Positions 54,961-63,908 of a stretch of DNA of 64,000 nucleotides are shown piece by piece (position 1 is the first letter of the stretch; each line of letters opens with the position of its first letter). Position numbers and translations under genes: made by a program. The notes under the pieces are model-generated. The model was given only the letters and a program-made list of their open reading frames with translations, had not been told where the DNA came from and did not search any database. The DNA is from CBDFGN01 sp965247065 (GTDB lineage: Bacteria; Bacteroidota; Bacteroidia; Cytophagales; Cyclobacteriaceae). The stretch lies in NCBI GenBank assembly GCA_965247065.1, contig CBDFGN010000006.1:2232001-2296000 (forward strand), in the 5' to 3' direction.

Positions 54961-55584
54961 TTACTGGTTTTGCAATACTTGAACGTACCTCACGATCTTC
55001 CACCGATCGTCCTCTCCTAGCTGCGAGGCGTGCGACGCCATTCTGCCTTTTCCGTGGGTGATAACGTGGAAGATGTGCCCCGCGGGCTTATCCTTTACGC
55101 TCCTTGAAGTATAGGGAGTAACCCCTAAAAATACCTTGCCTACCGGGCCATCGCCCATTCCCTGATCACCGTGGCAGTGACGGCACATGCGCGTGTACAA
55201 AGCTTTGCCTTGGGATATGATGGCCTCCGTAGAATCCAGAGGGTTTCTTAAGACGCGAGCCGCCAGTTCAATGCTATCCTTGGGAATGCGATATGGTAAA
55301 TAACCTTGATCGCTCCTCCTGACTGTGTTAGGAACGGGCTCCCGCATATTCATTTCGTAGGGGTTGTTTGGATTAGAGCTGTAATACTCTCCGACCCCAT
55401 CTTCGATTGAACTGACCCAATCACCGGCTGACTTATCCTTAATTTGCTTCAGGGGTTCATATGGAACCGCGTGATACATGTTTGGTGCATATTCTGTTCC
55501 GGTATCATCAGTTCCTGCCCCCATACAGGATACCATAACCCACATCAAACTTATCGCAACCAGGTTATTAACAATACGCATCAT
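54961..55584 (-). CDS. actE: Alternative Complex III monoheme cytochrome c subunit ActE
   Basis: A 207-residue cytochrome. A signal peptide with lipobox-like VSCMGAGTDD anchors it to the membrane. One heme c site is seen: CRHCH in ALYTRMCRHCHGDQG, with the Met ligand later in GRMASHASQL. It is the electron exit of ACIII. The gene overlaps actD by 4 bases at the start side (55581-55584) and precedes actF by 13 bases. Confidence 0.9.
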   Translation of the reverse strand: MMRIVNNLVAISLMWVMVSCMGAGTDDTGTEYAPNMYHAVPYEPLKQIKDKSAGDWVSSIEDGVGEYYSSNPNNPYEMNMREPVPNTVRRSDQGYLPYRIPKDSIELAARVLRNPLDSTEAIISQGKALYTRMCRHCHGDQGMGDGPVGKVFLGVTPYTSRSVKDKPAGHIFHVITHGKGRMASHASQLGEDDRWKIVRYVQVLQNQ

Positions 55585-56108
55585 TCGTAGCTTTTCGTGG
55601 AAACTTCAGATGCACCCGTTTCCCGCAAAAGCGCATCCAACTGTTCCTTATTTAGATCCTGATTTTTATCCAGATCTATGGCCATCACATGCTTGTCGTC
55701 TGTGCTCCGCGAATCAAAGGGCTGGGGCTTACCCCAGGGCTTAAGATTGGCCGTAATCATAAAGGTGCCAACCATACCCAAGGCTGAAATCAATATCGTT
55801 AACTCGAATGACACCGGCACAAAAGCTACAGAATGAGTATTCTTACCTCCAATGATCATAGGCCAATCCCAATTCATGGTATATAACTGTAAAACTAAAG
55901 CGGTTGCAAGACCCAGAGCGCCAAATATGAATCCGGCCTTCGGCATAAAGCTTCTCTGGTAACCCAGGGCGTCATCAAGTCCGTGCACCGGAAAAGGTGA
56001 ATACACCTCATATATCTTCCCTCCCTTTTCCCTTATGCTTCTAACTGCCTTCACCAACACTTCATCGTCTTCATAGATACCAAGGATATAATTCTTTCCT
56101 ACTTTCAT
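55581..56108 (-). CDS. actD: Alternative Complex III subunit ActD (DUF3341)
   Basis: A 175-residue DUF3341 protein. It begins NYILGIYEDDEVLVKAVRSIREKGGKI, a typical alpha/beta cytoplasmic domain, then IYEVYSPFPVHGLD, and has two hydrophobic segments (AGFIFGALGLATALVLQLY, SFELTILISALGMVGTFMITA). ActD is a membrane subunit of ACIII that caps the assembly. The start is ATG 56108, adjacent to the actC stop at 56110. Confidence 0.92.
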   Translation of the reverse strand: MKVGKNYILGIYEDDEVLVKAVRSIREKGGKIYEVYSPFPVHGLDDALGYQRSFMPKAGFIFGALGLATALVLQLYTMNWDWPMIIGGKNTHSVAFVPVSFELTILISALGMVGTFMITANLKPWGKPQPFDSRSTDDKHVMAIDLDKNQDLNKEQLDALLRETGASEVSTKSYE

Positions 56109-56109
56109 A

Positions 56110-57471
56110 TTAATTATTTTCAGAGTTGGTCTTAATAATAGACTTGATCTCTACCATATTGATTACCGGGAAGTATTTGGCAAATAAGAAAAATGCGGTG
56201 AAGAAAAACCCAATCGAAAATAGGTACATCCCCACATCGTAAATGGTTGGGTGAAACATTACCCAACTGGAGGGCAGAAAATCCCGATGCAGGGAGGTAA
56301 CAATAATCACAAACCGCTCAAACCACATTCCGATGTTCACTACGATTGAAAGGATGAAAGTAGCTACTACGCTGGTTCTGATTTTCTTGATCCAGAAAAG
56401 TTGCGGCGAAATTACATTACACGTCATCATCGTCGCGTAGGCCCACCAGTAGGGGCCGGTGGCCCGATTGAAGAATGCATATTGCTCAGCTTCAACTCCA
56501 GAATACCAGGCCATGAAAAGTTCAGTGATGTAAGCGATACCTACGATAGACCCGGTGACAATAATGATTATGTTCATGTATTCGATATGAGTAATGGTAA
56601 TGTACTCCTGCAGATTGTACACTTTTCGGGTCACCAGCATTAGGGTCAACACCATAGCAAATCCAGAAAAGATCGCGCCTGAAACAAAATAGGGTGGAAA
56701 GATGGTTGTGTGCCAGCCGGGTATTATGCTGGCTGCAAAGTCCATTGACACCACGGTATGAACCGAGAGCACCAACGGTGTTGCCAGACCGGCCAGGATC
56801 AGGGAAACCGCCTCGTAATGCATCCAGGATTTGGCGGCGCCATCCCAGCCAAAGCTCAGAGCCCCGTAGATCGTCCTGGTGATCTTGGATCGGGCCCTGT
56901 CGCGCACCGTTGCAAAATCAGGTATAAGTCCAATGTACCAGAATACAAGCGAAACGGTGAAGTAGGTACTGATCGCAAATACATCCCAGAGCAGCGGAGA
57001 GTTAAAATTCACCCAAAGTGATCCAAACGTGTTCGGCAGTGGCAGCGCCCAGTAAAAGCCCAACCACAATCGACCCATGTGAAAGGCTGGGAACATGGCG
57101 GCACAGATTACTGCGAATATGGTCATAGCCTCGGCCGCCCGATTAATGGAGTTCCTCCAGTTTTGACGGAAAAGAAGCAAAATGGCTGAAATCAAGGTTC
57201 CTGCGTGCCCAATACCAACCCACCATACGAAGTTTGTTATATCCCAGGCCCAGCCAACTGTCTTATTGAGACCCCAAACTCCAACACCCTCCCATAGCAA
57301 TACCAAAACGGCGTAGAGACCTATTAACAATATCCCCGATGAGACAGTCACCGCGAACATCCACAATTTGCTGGGTCTTGACTCTACATGCCGACTTATA
57401 TCCTCAGACACATCATGAAGGGTTTTGGAGCCCTTAACTAATCGTGTTCTTATCGGTGCAACAACCTGCAT
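56110..57471 (-). CDS. actC: Alternative Complex III quinone-binding subunit ActC (NrfD/PsrC family)
   Basis: A 453-residue NrfD-family membrane protein with about ten hydrophobic segments. ATG 57471 (MQVVAPIRTRLVKGSK) is preferred over TTG 57477. It shows WVGIGHAGTLISAILLLFRQNWRNSINRAAEAM, ISVHTVVSMDFAASIIPGWHTTIFPPYFV (quinone site region) and YISYTELFMAWYSG-like segments. The family takes electrons from menaquinol. It lies between actB and actD, the canonical order. Confidence 0.92.
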   Translation of the reverse strand: MQVVAPIRTRLVKGSKTLHDVSEDISRHVESRPSKLWMFAVTVSSGILLIGLYAVLVLLWEGVGVWGLNKTVGWAWDITNFVWWVGIGHAGTLISAILLLFRQNWRNSINRAAEAMTIFAVICAAMFPAFHMGRLWLGFYWALPLPNTFGSLWVNFNSPLLWDVFAISTYFTVSLVFWYIGLIPDFATVRDRARSKITRTIYGALSFGWDGAAKSWMHYEAVSLILAGLATPLVLSVHTVVSMDFAASIIPGWHTTIFPPYFVSGAIFSGFAMVLTLMLVTRKVYNLQEYITITHIEYMNIIIIVTGSIVGIAYITELFMAWYSGVEAEQYAFFNRATGPYWWAYATMMTCNVISPQLFWIKKIRTSVVATFILSIVVNIGMWFERFVIIVTSLHRDFLPSSWVMFHPTIYDVGMYLFSIGFFFTAFFLFAKYFPVINMVEIKSIIKTNSENN

Positions 57472-57514
57472 TATCAATTCTTAATGTATACCTGGTTTAA
57501 TATCTTTAATCAAT

Positions 57515-60500
57515 TTATGTCTTGTCTTTATTTCTAACCTTGGTCAAGTAGAAGACATTAGGATGTACATTCAAATATTCCAGCACGTGATATGCTCGTT
57601 CCTCCTTTACTGTGACCCAGGCTTTCTCATCTTTGCTGATCTTGAGGAGCTTGGAGATGTGGCTGTCTTTGTTCTTCATATCCCCGAACACAATAGCGTC
57701 GGCCGGGCAAGCTGAAGCACAAGCGGTATTAATGTCCTTATCCTGCGGTCTGCGACCATCTAATTTTGCTTTCAACTTACCCGACTGGATCCGATGAACG
57801 CACATGGTGCATTTTTCCATGACACCCCTGGAGCGCACAACCACATCGGGATTGAGTACCATTTTACCCAAATCGCTGCTCATAGCGCTGTTCTGTGCAA
57901 ATTGCTTGTTGTCGTGATACTTGAACCAGTTGAACCTCCTCACTTTATACGGACAATTATTAGCGCAATAGCGGGTTCCAATACAGCGATTGTAAGCCAT
58001 CTGATTCAGCCCTTCAGAACTGTGCGTAGTGGCAGCCACCGGGCAAACCGTCTCACAAGGTGCGTTGTTGCAATGCTGACACATCATCGGCTGAAATGTG
58101 ACCTCTGGATTCTTGGCAGCCTCTTCGACCGCATTAAAACCGTCCTCCGCAACCGTTGCATCACTGCTGTAATAGCGGTCGATCCGGAGCCAGTGCATTT
58201 CTCTCCTATTAAAAACTTCCTCTTTTCCAACAACCGGAATGTTGTTCTCTGACTGACAAGCAATTGTGCAGGCTCCGCACCCGGTACAGGAATTCATGTC
58301 GATAACCATGCCCCAATGGTGATTATTATAGTCCCAGTGTTTCCACAGGCTGACTTCGTGAGGTGCCTCCTTCCCTTTGTAGGTTGCAACTTCGGGGCTT
58401 TCACGGCCTGACCAAGGGTCTTTCTGGTATTCCGACAATGTGGTCTCCTGAACAACGTACCCACGCTCCATGTACGTATGATTGGTCTGTGTATGGGCCA
58501 GTATATATTCATCCCCGGAGGGCTCAACATTTATCCCGGTTAGAATGTTGAAGCTGGTGAATCCATTGACAGTCGTCACGAATGGGTACGCATCAATTCC
58601 TACCTCATTAGCAACCTTTCCAGCGTTTTTTCGACCGTATCCTAATGCCAAACCAACGGTACCTTCCGCTTGACCAGGCTGAATCAAGGCAGGAACTTTA
58701 TAAGTGGTGCCATTTACAATCAGGTCGACCAGGCGCGTCTTCATGCCTTCAATCATCTTAATACCAAACTCGCTTGCCATTGAAGGTGCTACGGTCAAAT
58801 AGTTATCCCAAGTTGCTTTTGAAATGGGATCAGGCATCTCCTGCAACCAGGGATTGTTTGCCTGCCTACCGGTACCAATGGCAACCTTTTGATAAAGTAC
58901 CAGCTCCAAGGCTTTACTATCCGGTTTGTAATTCTGATTAACGTTTAGCGCCACCTGTGTGAAGTCAGCTTCAAATTCCGCCCTCCCAGAATCAGAAGTG
59001 CCCGACTCAAAAAGTCCATCGTGCAAACAGGTGTCCCAGAAAGTTGGGAAATCCGCAATACTAGTTTGCTGACCGAAATAGGTGGTTTGCCAATTACTTT
59101 TAAGGTAATTATAGTAGTCAGTCTCAGGCGCCTCTGCCCAAACCAGAAAACTGGACTGTGCCTGGCGGGTTTCAAACAGCGGCAAAATCGTGGGTTGGGT
59201 AAGGCTGAGGTGACCGCGCCTCGGCTCTACATCATTCCAGGACTCCAGGTAATGATGATCGGGGGCCACCAAATCCACTTGGGATGCGGTTTCATCCATG
59301 ATGGATGAAGTGGCAACCTTAAGCTTTACACTTGCCAGCCCCTCAGCTATCTCCGCGCCTCGGTAATGGTCATAAACCGGATTGCAGTTATAGAAGATCA
59401 CTGCATCTATACTTCCCGCTTCTAATTCCTCCAGGAAATCTCCCATTGCCAGGTCATTTCCCTGACGCACATAAACGGGTCGGTTGATATCGATAGTATT
59501 TCCGTAGGCACCTAATAAATTATTGATCGAATTAATGATGACTTGCAAGTCGGCGTCGTTGGATCCTGAAACAACTAACGCCCTTCCCCGGGAATTCCAA
59601 AGTTGGTCGGCAACGCTCTCCAAATGCGGTATGTTTTCGATGGCTGCGGTATTGAGCCTCTGAGCTTGGGCCTTAGAGGCGATCATATTATATAGCGATC
59701 CAATGATCAGACCCTCCTGTGAAGGTTTGATCATTATCCGGTAGTCTGCATTTGCCCCGGTTAGGGACAAGTTTGACTCGTACTGATAATGACGGGACAT
59801 CTTCTTTTTGCCATCACCAAGCTTACGGGTTTTGCTATATTGTTTGGTGAACTGAATTGGAGATATCCAGGTGCCAAGAAAATCAGCGGCAAAGCTTACG
59901 ATAACATCAGCTTTACTGAAATCCAAAGAAGGGACAATGCTTTTGCCAAAATTCCTTTGGTTTGATACCATAATTCCGGAACCTGAGTCCGGGTCATAGC
60001 TGATGTGCCGCGTTCCGGAATATCGCTGGGAAAATTCCTGGATAGTTTTCTGAGTCGTCGGACTGGTAACCGAGTTACTGACGATTCGGATCTTACCAGA
60101 AGATCCTAAACCTGTTTTTACCAGCTCATCTAGCTCGTCCCAGCTAATATCCGCTCCTTTGGATTTGGGTCCGGTAAGTCTTTCTGTGTCATACAGCGTT
60201 AGGACGGAGGCTTCAACCTGGGCGCTTACACCACCCTGGGTAATATCGCATGCCGGATTGCCTTCAACCTTGATGGGACGGCCTTCACGGGTTTTTACCA
60301 ATATTGAGCAGTAGTCTCCGCCGTTTACATAAGTGGAAGCATAAAAATTTGGGATTCCGGGGTCTATTTCGACCGGCTTGTTCAAATAGGGGATCGCTTT
60401 ACGCACGGGAGCTTCGCAGGCGGCCAAAGATGCGGCCGCAACACTGAAGCCCATCATTTTTAGAAAATCACGTCTGGATGACCCATCGTCGTCTCCATGG

Positions 60501-60619
60501 ACTTTGTTGCCCTTTATTGGAAGGTAATCAGGAAACTCGCGATCCCGGTTCTTTACGAACTCAGGATGGTTTGTTAGCTGCTCAAGTCCTTGCCAATATT
60601 GCTTTGGTTCTTTTTTCAT
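57515..60619 (-). CDS. actB: Alternative Complex III iron-sulfur/molybdopterin-like subunit ActB
   Basis: A 1,034-residue subunit. Near residues 45-70 is a twin-Arg-like export signal variant (SSRRDFLKMMGFSVAAASLAAC) seen in TAT-variant translocated ACIII subunits. The N-terminal two-thirds resemble a molybdopterin oxidoreductase but lack the usual cofactor Cys/Ser motif. The C-terminal third (about 780-975) carries four cluster motifs: CTGCGACTIAC, CQHCNNAPCETVCP, CIGTRYCANNCPY and CTMCVHRI with CASACPADA. These match the ActB fusion. It follows actA by 16 bases and precedes actC by 37 bases. Confidence 0.94.
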   Translation of the reverse strand: MKKEPKQYWQGLEQLTNHPEFVKNRDREFPDYLPIKGNKVHGDDDGSSRRDFLKMMGFSVAAASLAACEAPVRKAIPYLNKPVEIDPGIPNFYASTYVNGGDYCSILVKTREGRPIKVEGNPACDITQGGVSAQVEASVLTLYDTERLTGPKSKGADISWDELDELVKTGLGSSGKIRIVSNSVTSPTTQKTIQEFSQRYSGTRHISYDPDSGSGIMVSNQRNFGKSIVPSLDFSKADVIVSFAADFLGTWISPIQFTKQYSKTRKLGDGKKKMSRHYQYESNLSLTGANADYRIMIKPSQEGLIIGSLYNMIASKAQAQRLNTAAIENIPHLESVADQLWNSRGRALVVSGSNDADLQVIINSINNLLGAYGNTIDINRPVYVRQGNDLAMGDFLEELEAGSIDAVIFYNCNPVYDHYRGAEIAEGLASVKLKVATSSIMDETASQVDLVAPDHHYLESWNDVEPRRGHLSLTQPTILPLFETRQAQSSFLVWAEAPETDYYNYLKSNWQTTYFGQQTSIADFPTFWDTCLHDGLFESGTSDSGRAEFEADFTQVALNVNQNYKPDSKALELVLYQKVAIGTGRQANNPWLQEMPDPISKATWDNYLTVAPSMASEFGIKMIEGMKTRLVDLIVNGTTYKVPALIQPGQAEGTVGLALGYGRKNAGKVANEVGIDAYPFVTTVNGFTSFNILTGINVEPSGDEYILAHTQTNHTYMERGYVVQETTLSEYQKDPWSGRESPEVATYKGKEAPHEVSLWKHWDYNNHHWGMVIDMNSCTGCGACTIACQSENNIPVVGKEEVFNRREMHWLRIDRYYSSDATVAEDGFNAVEEAAKNPEVTFQPMMCQHCNNAPCETVCPVAATTHSSEGLNQMAYNRCIGTRYCANNCPYKVRRFNWFKYHDNKQFAQNSAMSSDLGKMVLNPDVVVRSRGVMEKCTMCVHRIQSGKLKAKLDGRRPQDKDINTACASACPADAIVFGDMKNKDSHISKLLKISKDEKAWVTVKEERAYHVLEYLNVHPNVFYLTKVRNKDKT

Positions 60620-60635
60620 TTAAAATCAGGTAACA

Positions 60636-62258
60636 TTAATAATGGCATTTGGCACATTCCAGACCTCCGTTGTCCTCCACCGTCATTGGTTCTTTGTGTT
60701 CCTCAGCGTGTAATTCCACCAGGTTGTCGTAATAGGCATTGCCCCTGGTATTAAGCGGTGTTTCCCGGTGACAACTAATGCACCATCCCATCGTAAGGTT
60801 GGCATGTTGAGCAACTACCTCCATTTCCTGGATTTCACCATGGCAGGTTTGGCATTCCAGCTTCGCTACTCCAACGTGCTGGGAGTGGTTGAAATAAGCC
60901 AGGTCCGGGAGGTTATGCACCCTCACCCACTCTATCGGTTTGGGTTCGGGGCCATATTGCTGGGTTTGAGGATCGTAATCCAGCGCGGCATAAATTTTGC
61001 CGATTTCGACTTCGCCAGTGTTGGTGCCGGACTTGATCGCGCTGTGGCAGTTCATACAGATGTTGGGTGAAGGAATGCTTGCATTCTTGCTCTTTCGGAC
61101 CCCAGTGTGGCAATATTGGCAATCGATCTCAAATTGGCCGGCGTGTACCTTATGCGAAAATGCAATCGGCTGCGTTGGAGAATAATTCTGCTGTACACCT
61201 ATGATGAAGAGGCTCTCAACCCCTTTGTAAAAAACGGCCAGGGTAAATATGAAAACGGCCAAAAACAAAAACCCATTGCTCTTAACCAGGGCTGACAAGT
61301 CAAAATGATGGCCAACAATTTCGTGGTCCTCAGGTGAAAGAGATTGCTTCGCCAGATAAGCCTGAAGCACTCGGGCAATTATTATCAGCACAACAAGTAT
61401 TAACACCAACACCACCACTAACCCGACAAGCACGGGCTGCAAGTACGCCGGTTCGACCTCGGCGGTTTCACCTTCTGCCACTGCACCTTCGGCATCAGCA
61501 ACTTCTCCTTCAGCGGGCTTGGCGGACTCCGATTTGATGTACTCGACAATAGAAGTTATCTCCCCCTCTGAAAAATCAAAAGCTGGCATTTCAGTTCGGT
61601 TATATTCCTGGTACAACTTTACTGCATACTCATCTCCCCCTTGAATAACTTTTTGGGAATTGGTAACGAAGCGCACAATCCAGTCTAGATCACGACGGGT
61701 ATGAACATCCCTCAGCGGCGGACCAATCACAGTGTTATTTATTGCGTGACACACGGTGCAATTCCCCTTAAATAAGGTTTCTCCTTCAGCTACTAGTGTC
61801 TCGTCAGACTGCTGAGCGGCACCCTCCTCGGCTATGGGCTCTTCTGATCTCTCTCCTACATCCTGGGATTTTACATAGGCCATAACCGCCATTACCTCAT
61901 CGTCAGTGATCGAATTGGGAGGCATGATAATCTGGAAATACTCGGTAAAAAGCTCGGTGGCATATTCATCCCCACTCTTTAGGACTTCTTGAGAATTCTG
62001 GACAAACCGTATGGTCCAGTCCTTGGGTCTTCGATTATAAACTTCACTTAGAGGGGGGCCCACAATTCGGTCCTTGATGGAGTGGCATGCGATGCAAGTG
62101 GTATTGAAAATGGCTTCTCCTGCAGTAATCACTTCCGAATCGGAGGATAATTCATCGGCAAACTGAGCGGCAGCATTGGTAGAATTCAGGATGAGTAGGA
62201 ACAGAAAAAGAAAAATAGTGGATATTAAGCGCCCTCCAGGGGAATGCGTTGGAAGCAT
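60636..62258 (-). CDS. actA: Alternative Complex III multiheme cytochrome ActA with two extra N-terminal heme domains
   Basis: A 540-residue multiheme cytochrome, exported through its signal peptide (ISTIFLFLFLLILNSTNAAAQ). Seven CxxCH motifs are seen. CIACH (about residue 52) and CTVCH (about 165) each sit in a class I-like domain; these two domains are an internal duplication of about 110 residues with matching GPPL, RFV.NSQ and GDEYA patterns. After two membrane segments (about 278-300 and 335-355), CQYCH, CMNCH, CQTCH, CISCH and CAKCH form a class III-like block. ActA is the first subunit of ACIII; the usual form has about five hemes, so the two extra domains extend the electron path. Translation starts at ATG 62258. 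Confidence 0.92.
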   Translation of the reverse strand: MLPTHSPGGRLISTIFLFLFLLILNSTNAAAQFADELSSDSEVITAGEAIFNTTCIACHSIKDRIVGPPLSEVYNRRPKDWTIRFVQNSQEVLKSGDEYATELFTEYFQIIMPPNSITDDEVMAVMAYVKSQDVGERSEEPIAEEGAAQQSDETLVAEGETLFKGNCTVCHAINNTVIGPPLRDVHTRRDLDWIVRFVTNSQKVIQGGDEYAVKLYQEYNRTEMPAFDFSEGEITSIVEYIKSESAKPAEGEVADAEGAVAEGETAEVEPAYLQPVLVGLVVVLVLILVVLIIIARVLQAYLAKQSLSPEDHEIVGHHFDLSALVKSNGFLFLAVFIFTLAVFYKGVESLFIIGVQQNYSPTQPIAFSHKVHAGQFEIDCQYCHTGVRKSKNASIPSPNICMNCHSAIKSGTNTGEVEIGKIYAALDYDPQTQQYGPEPKPIEWVRVHNLPDLAYFNHSQHVGVAKLECQTCHGEIQEMEVVAQHANLTMGWCISCHRETPLNTRGNAYYDNLVELHAEEHKEPMTVEDNGGLECAKCHY

Positions 62259-62296
62259 ACAAGTCAGGTTTAAAACACTATTAGTTCAGGACTGCA

Positions 62297-62327
62297 CAAA
62301 TCTACAATTCGAACCATATTTTTCAAA
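62297..62327 (-). promoter_or_regulatory. Promoter of the respiratory act-cox operon
   Basis: The minus strand reads TTTG (62324-62327), 19 bases, then TAGATTTG (62297-62304), an exact TTTG and TAnnTTTG pair with standard spacing for Bacteroidota. The likely start near 62290 leaves a leader of about 32 bases before actA ATG 62258. All downstream minus-strand genes to 41.7 kb are closely spaced and could belong to this transcript. Confidence 0.7.
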
Positions 62328-62797
62328 TTTATTTCTGGCACAATTTAGACGATTAACTTACTCCTAATAAAACCCCTTTTTAGTCTAAAATCGGTCTTTT
62401 GGGGTTGTTCTCAAATTCGTATCATCTTGATATCACTATGTATTTGATGGTTACATTTCGACGGGAAATAATCTCCTGATTTAAAACGAACTTTTATAAA
62501 TCCACCGCCGCTCATTAACCATTCTCATCGTCGCTGATTGACCGCAATCATTTTGGATGGCAAAAGGCCGTATATCTTGTCCGGGAAATTTATTGGTTAA
62601 CCCGAGTAATTTCTGATACAGAAAATCTAAGCAGATCGAGCCGGCTTGTAATTTAGAGTTAAGGTTTTGGATTGGACCGTAGCTGTTGGCTCTTATCTAA
62701 TGTAGGATTGGGAGGATGTAAAATGGATCAAATAGGAAATGTAAAATAAAAGTAGCTGTCGGCCCGAGGGCACGGTCACACGCTTGTGTCCAACTGT
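62328..62797. other. Intergenic stretch without supported gene
   Basis: No convincing frame, tRNA or terminator was found. Upstream of the promoter, the sequence is A+T-rich, with a GC-rich block near 62,760-62,775 (gtcggcccgaggg) whose meaning is unclear. It separates the act-cox operon from the barrel-protein gene on the same strand. Confidence 0.4.
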
Positions 62798-63621
62798 CTA
62801 ATTAATGAAGAAGTAGGCCTTAAATTTGCCAAATATATCAAAGCGGGGCTGACCGCCTAAGTACTTGGTCCCATCCAACGCCAAGCCAATTTTTGGGCTG
62901 ACCATTTTGCCTATTTCCATCCGCCCAGCCCAGGTGTTGGTGGTATTCTGAATATCCCATAGGAAGATTCCGGAAAGTGTAAACCAGCCATCCCAGTTGG
63001 AGACTTCGAGCACCACTGGAGCCTCGAAGATAATCGTATTTAATTCGCCGTCAGTTTGCGGATCTTGGGGATCAGGAGTGGTTCCGAACCCTGGATTTGA
63101 CTGCCCGTTGACTGGCTCAAATGTGAATACGAATTTCATCGAAGGGTAAAAGGCAAAAAGGGGCTAAATCGGAAATTGGCAATTAATTCGGGTTTGTATA
63201 TCCATTTGCCCAAACCGAGGCCAAGAAGGTCATTGCCAGTGGGGGCGGTAAACTCCATTGCAAATGCTAATGCTTTGAAGGTTGATTTAGCATCAAGATT
63301 CAAATAGGGCAGTCCCATATACCGAAAGCTGATGTCTCCCAGGCCCTGATTTCGCTCATCTCCCTGGTAATCCCCCCTATAGAAGGTGTTAAGCCAGGGC
63401 ATATCCATCGAAACCATATGCCGATCATGATTGAAATTGTAGTGGAAGATTGCGCGGGCAGCCAGGATGCGGTCACCGCCTTGAAACCAGTAAGTGTCAA
63501 AAAATAAGTCAATGCGCTTGGCAGCCAGGGTTGGGTTGGTCGGATTGAATTCCCCAAGCAGACTATTCTCTTGTCCCCAGGAATGACAGGATAATCCCAG
63601 GATCGGCATTCCAAGAAGCAA
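62798..63621 (-). pseudogene. Outer-membrane beta-barrel protein broken by a frameshift
   Basis: Two minus-strand frames form one protein. The first (from TTG 63621; no ATG is near) gives a signal peptide ending SCHSWGQENSLL and beta strands (RIDLFFDTYWFQGG, AIFHYNFNHDRH, ALAFAMEFTAPTGND) to SPFLPFTLR, stop. The second begins one base out of step (ATG 63139), MKFVFTFEP, and continues in the same style to FKAYFFIN at 62798, a typical barrel end. Adding one T in a T-run at about 63148-63158 joins them as PFYPSMKFVF. The joined protein would have about 274 residues. The stop and start overlap (ATGA), which could mimic coupling, but a single broken gene is more likely. Confidence 0.6.
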
Positions 63622-63683
63622 TATTTGGATGGATTTCTTGATGATTCGCTGGTTAATTATAAGTCTCTACAAGGGCCAGTCAC

Positions 63684-63908
63684 TCAACACTCGTTCGGTT
63701 TCCACTGCATGCCTCCTCTCGTCCCGAACCATATTTTACAGTTGCACAGCAAGTTCCCCTTATCACCAGATTCATCAGCTCCAAGCGCCCGTAATTGAGA
63801 GCTGTAAGGGCCAGTGGCCTTAGTGGCATAGTTAATGTACTGTACGATCGACCCGAGTTTTCTGGATAAATCTTCGTTCATATTCTTAACTATTTGTTCC
63901 TTGGACAT
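63684..63908 (-). pseudogene. Truncated ferritin-like protein fragment
   Basis: The 74-codon frame starts ATG 63908. Its first 42 residues (MSKEQIVKNMNEDLSRKLGS then IVQYINYATKATGPYSSQLR) match the first helix of the ferritin-like/bacterioferritin family. After ALGADESGDKG the pattern is lost (NLLCNCKIWFGTRGG), where a second helix with EEE..DE.HA should be. It is therefore a fragment or a frameshifted gene. No second part is seen in 63,622-63,683. Confidence 0.5.
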
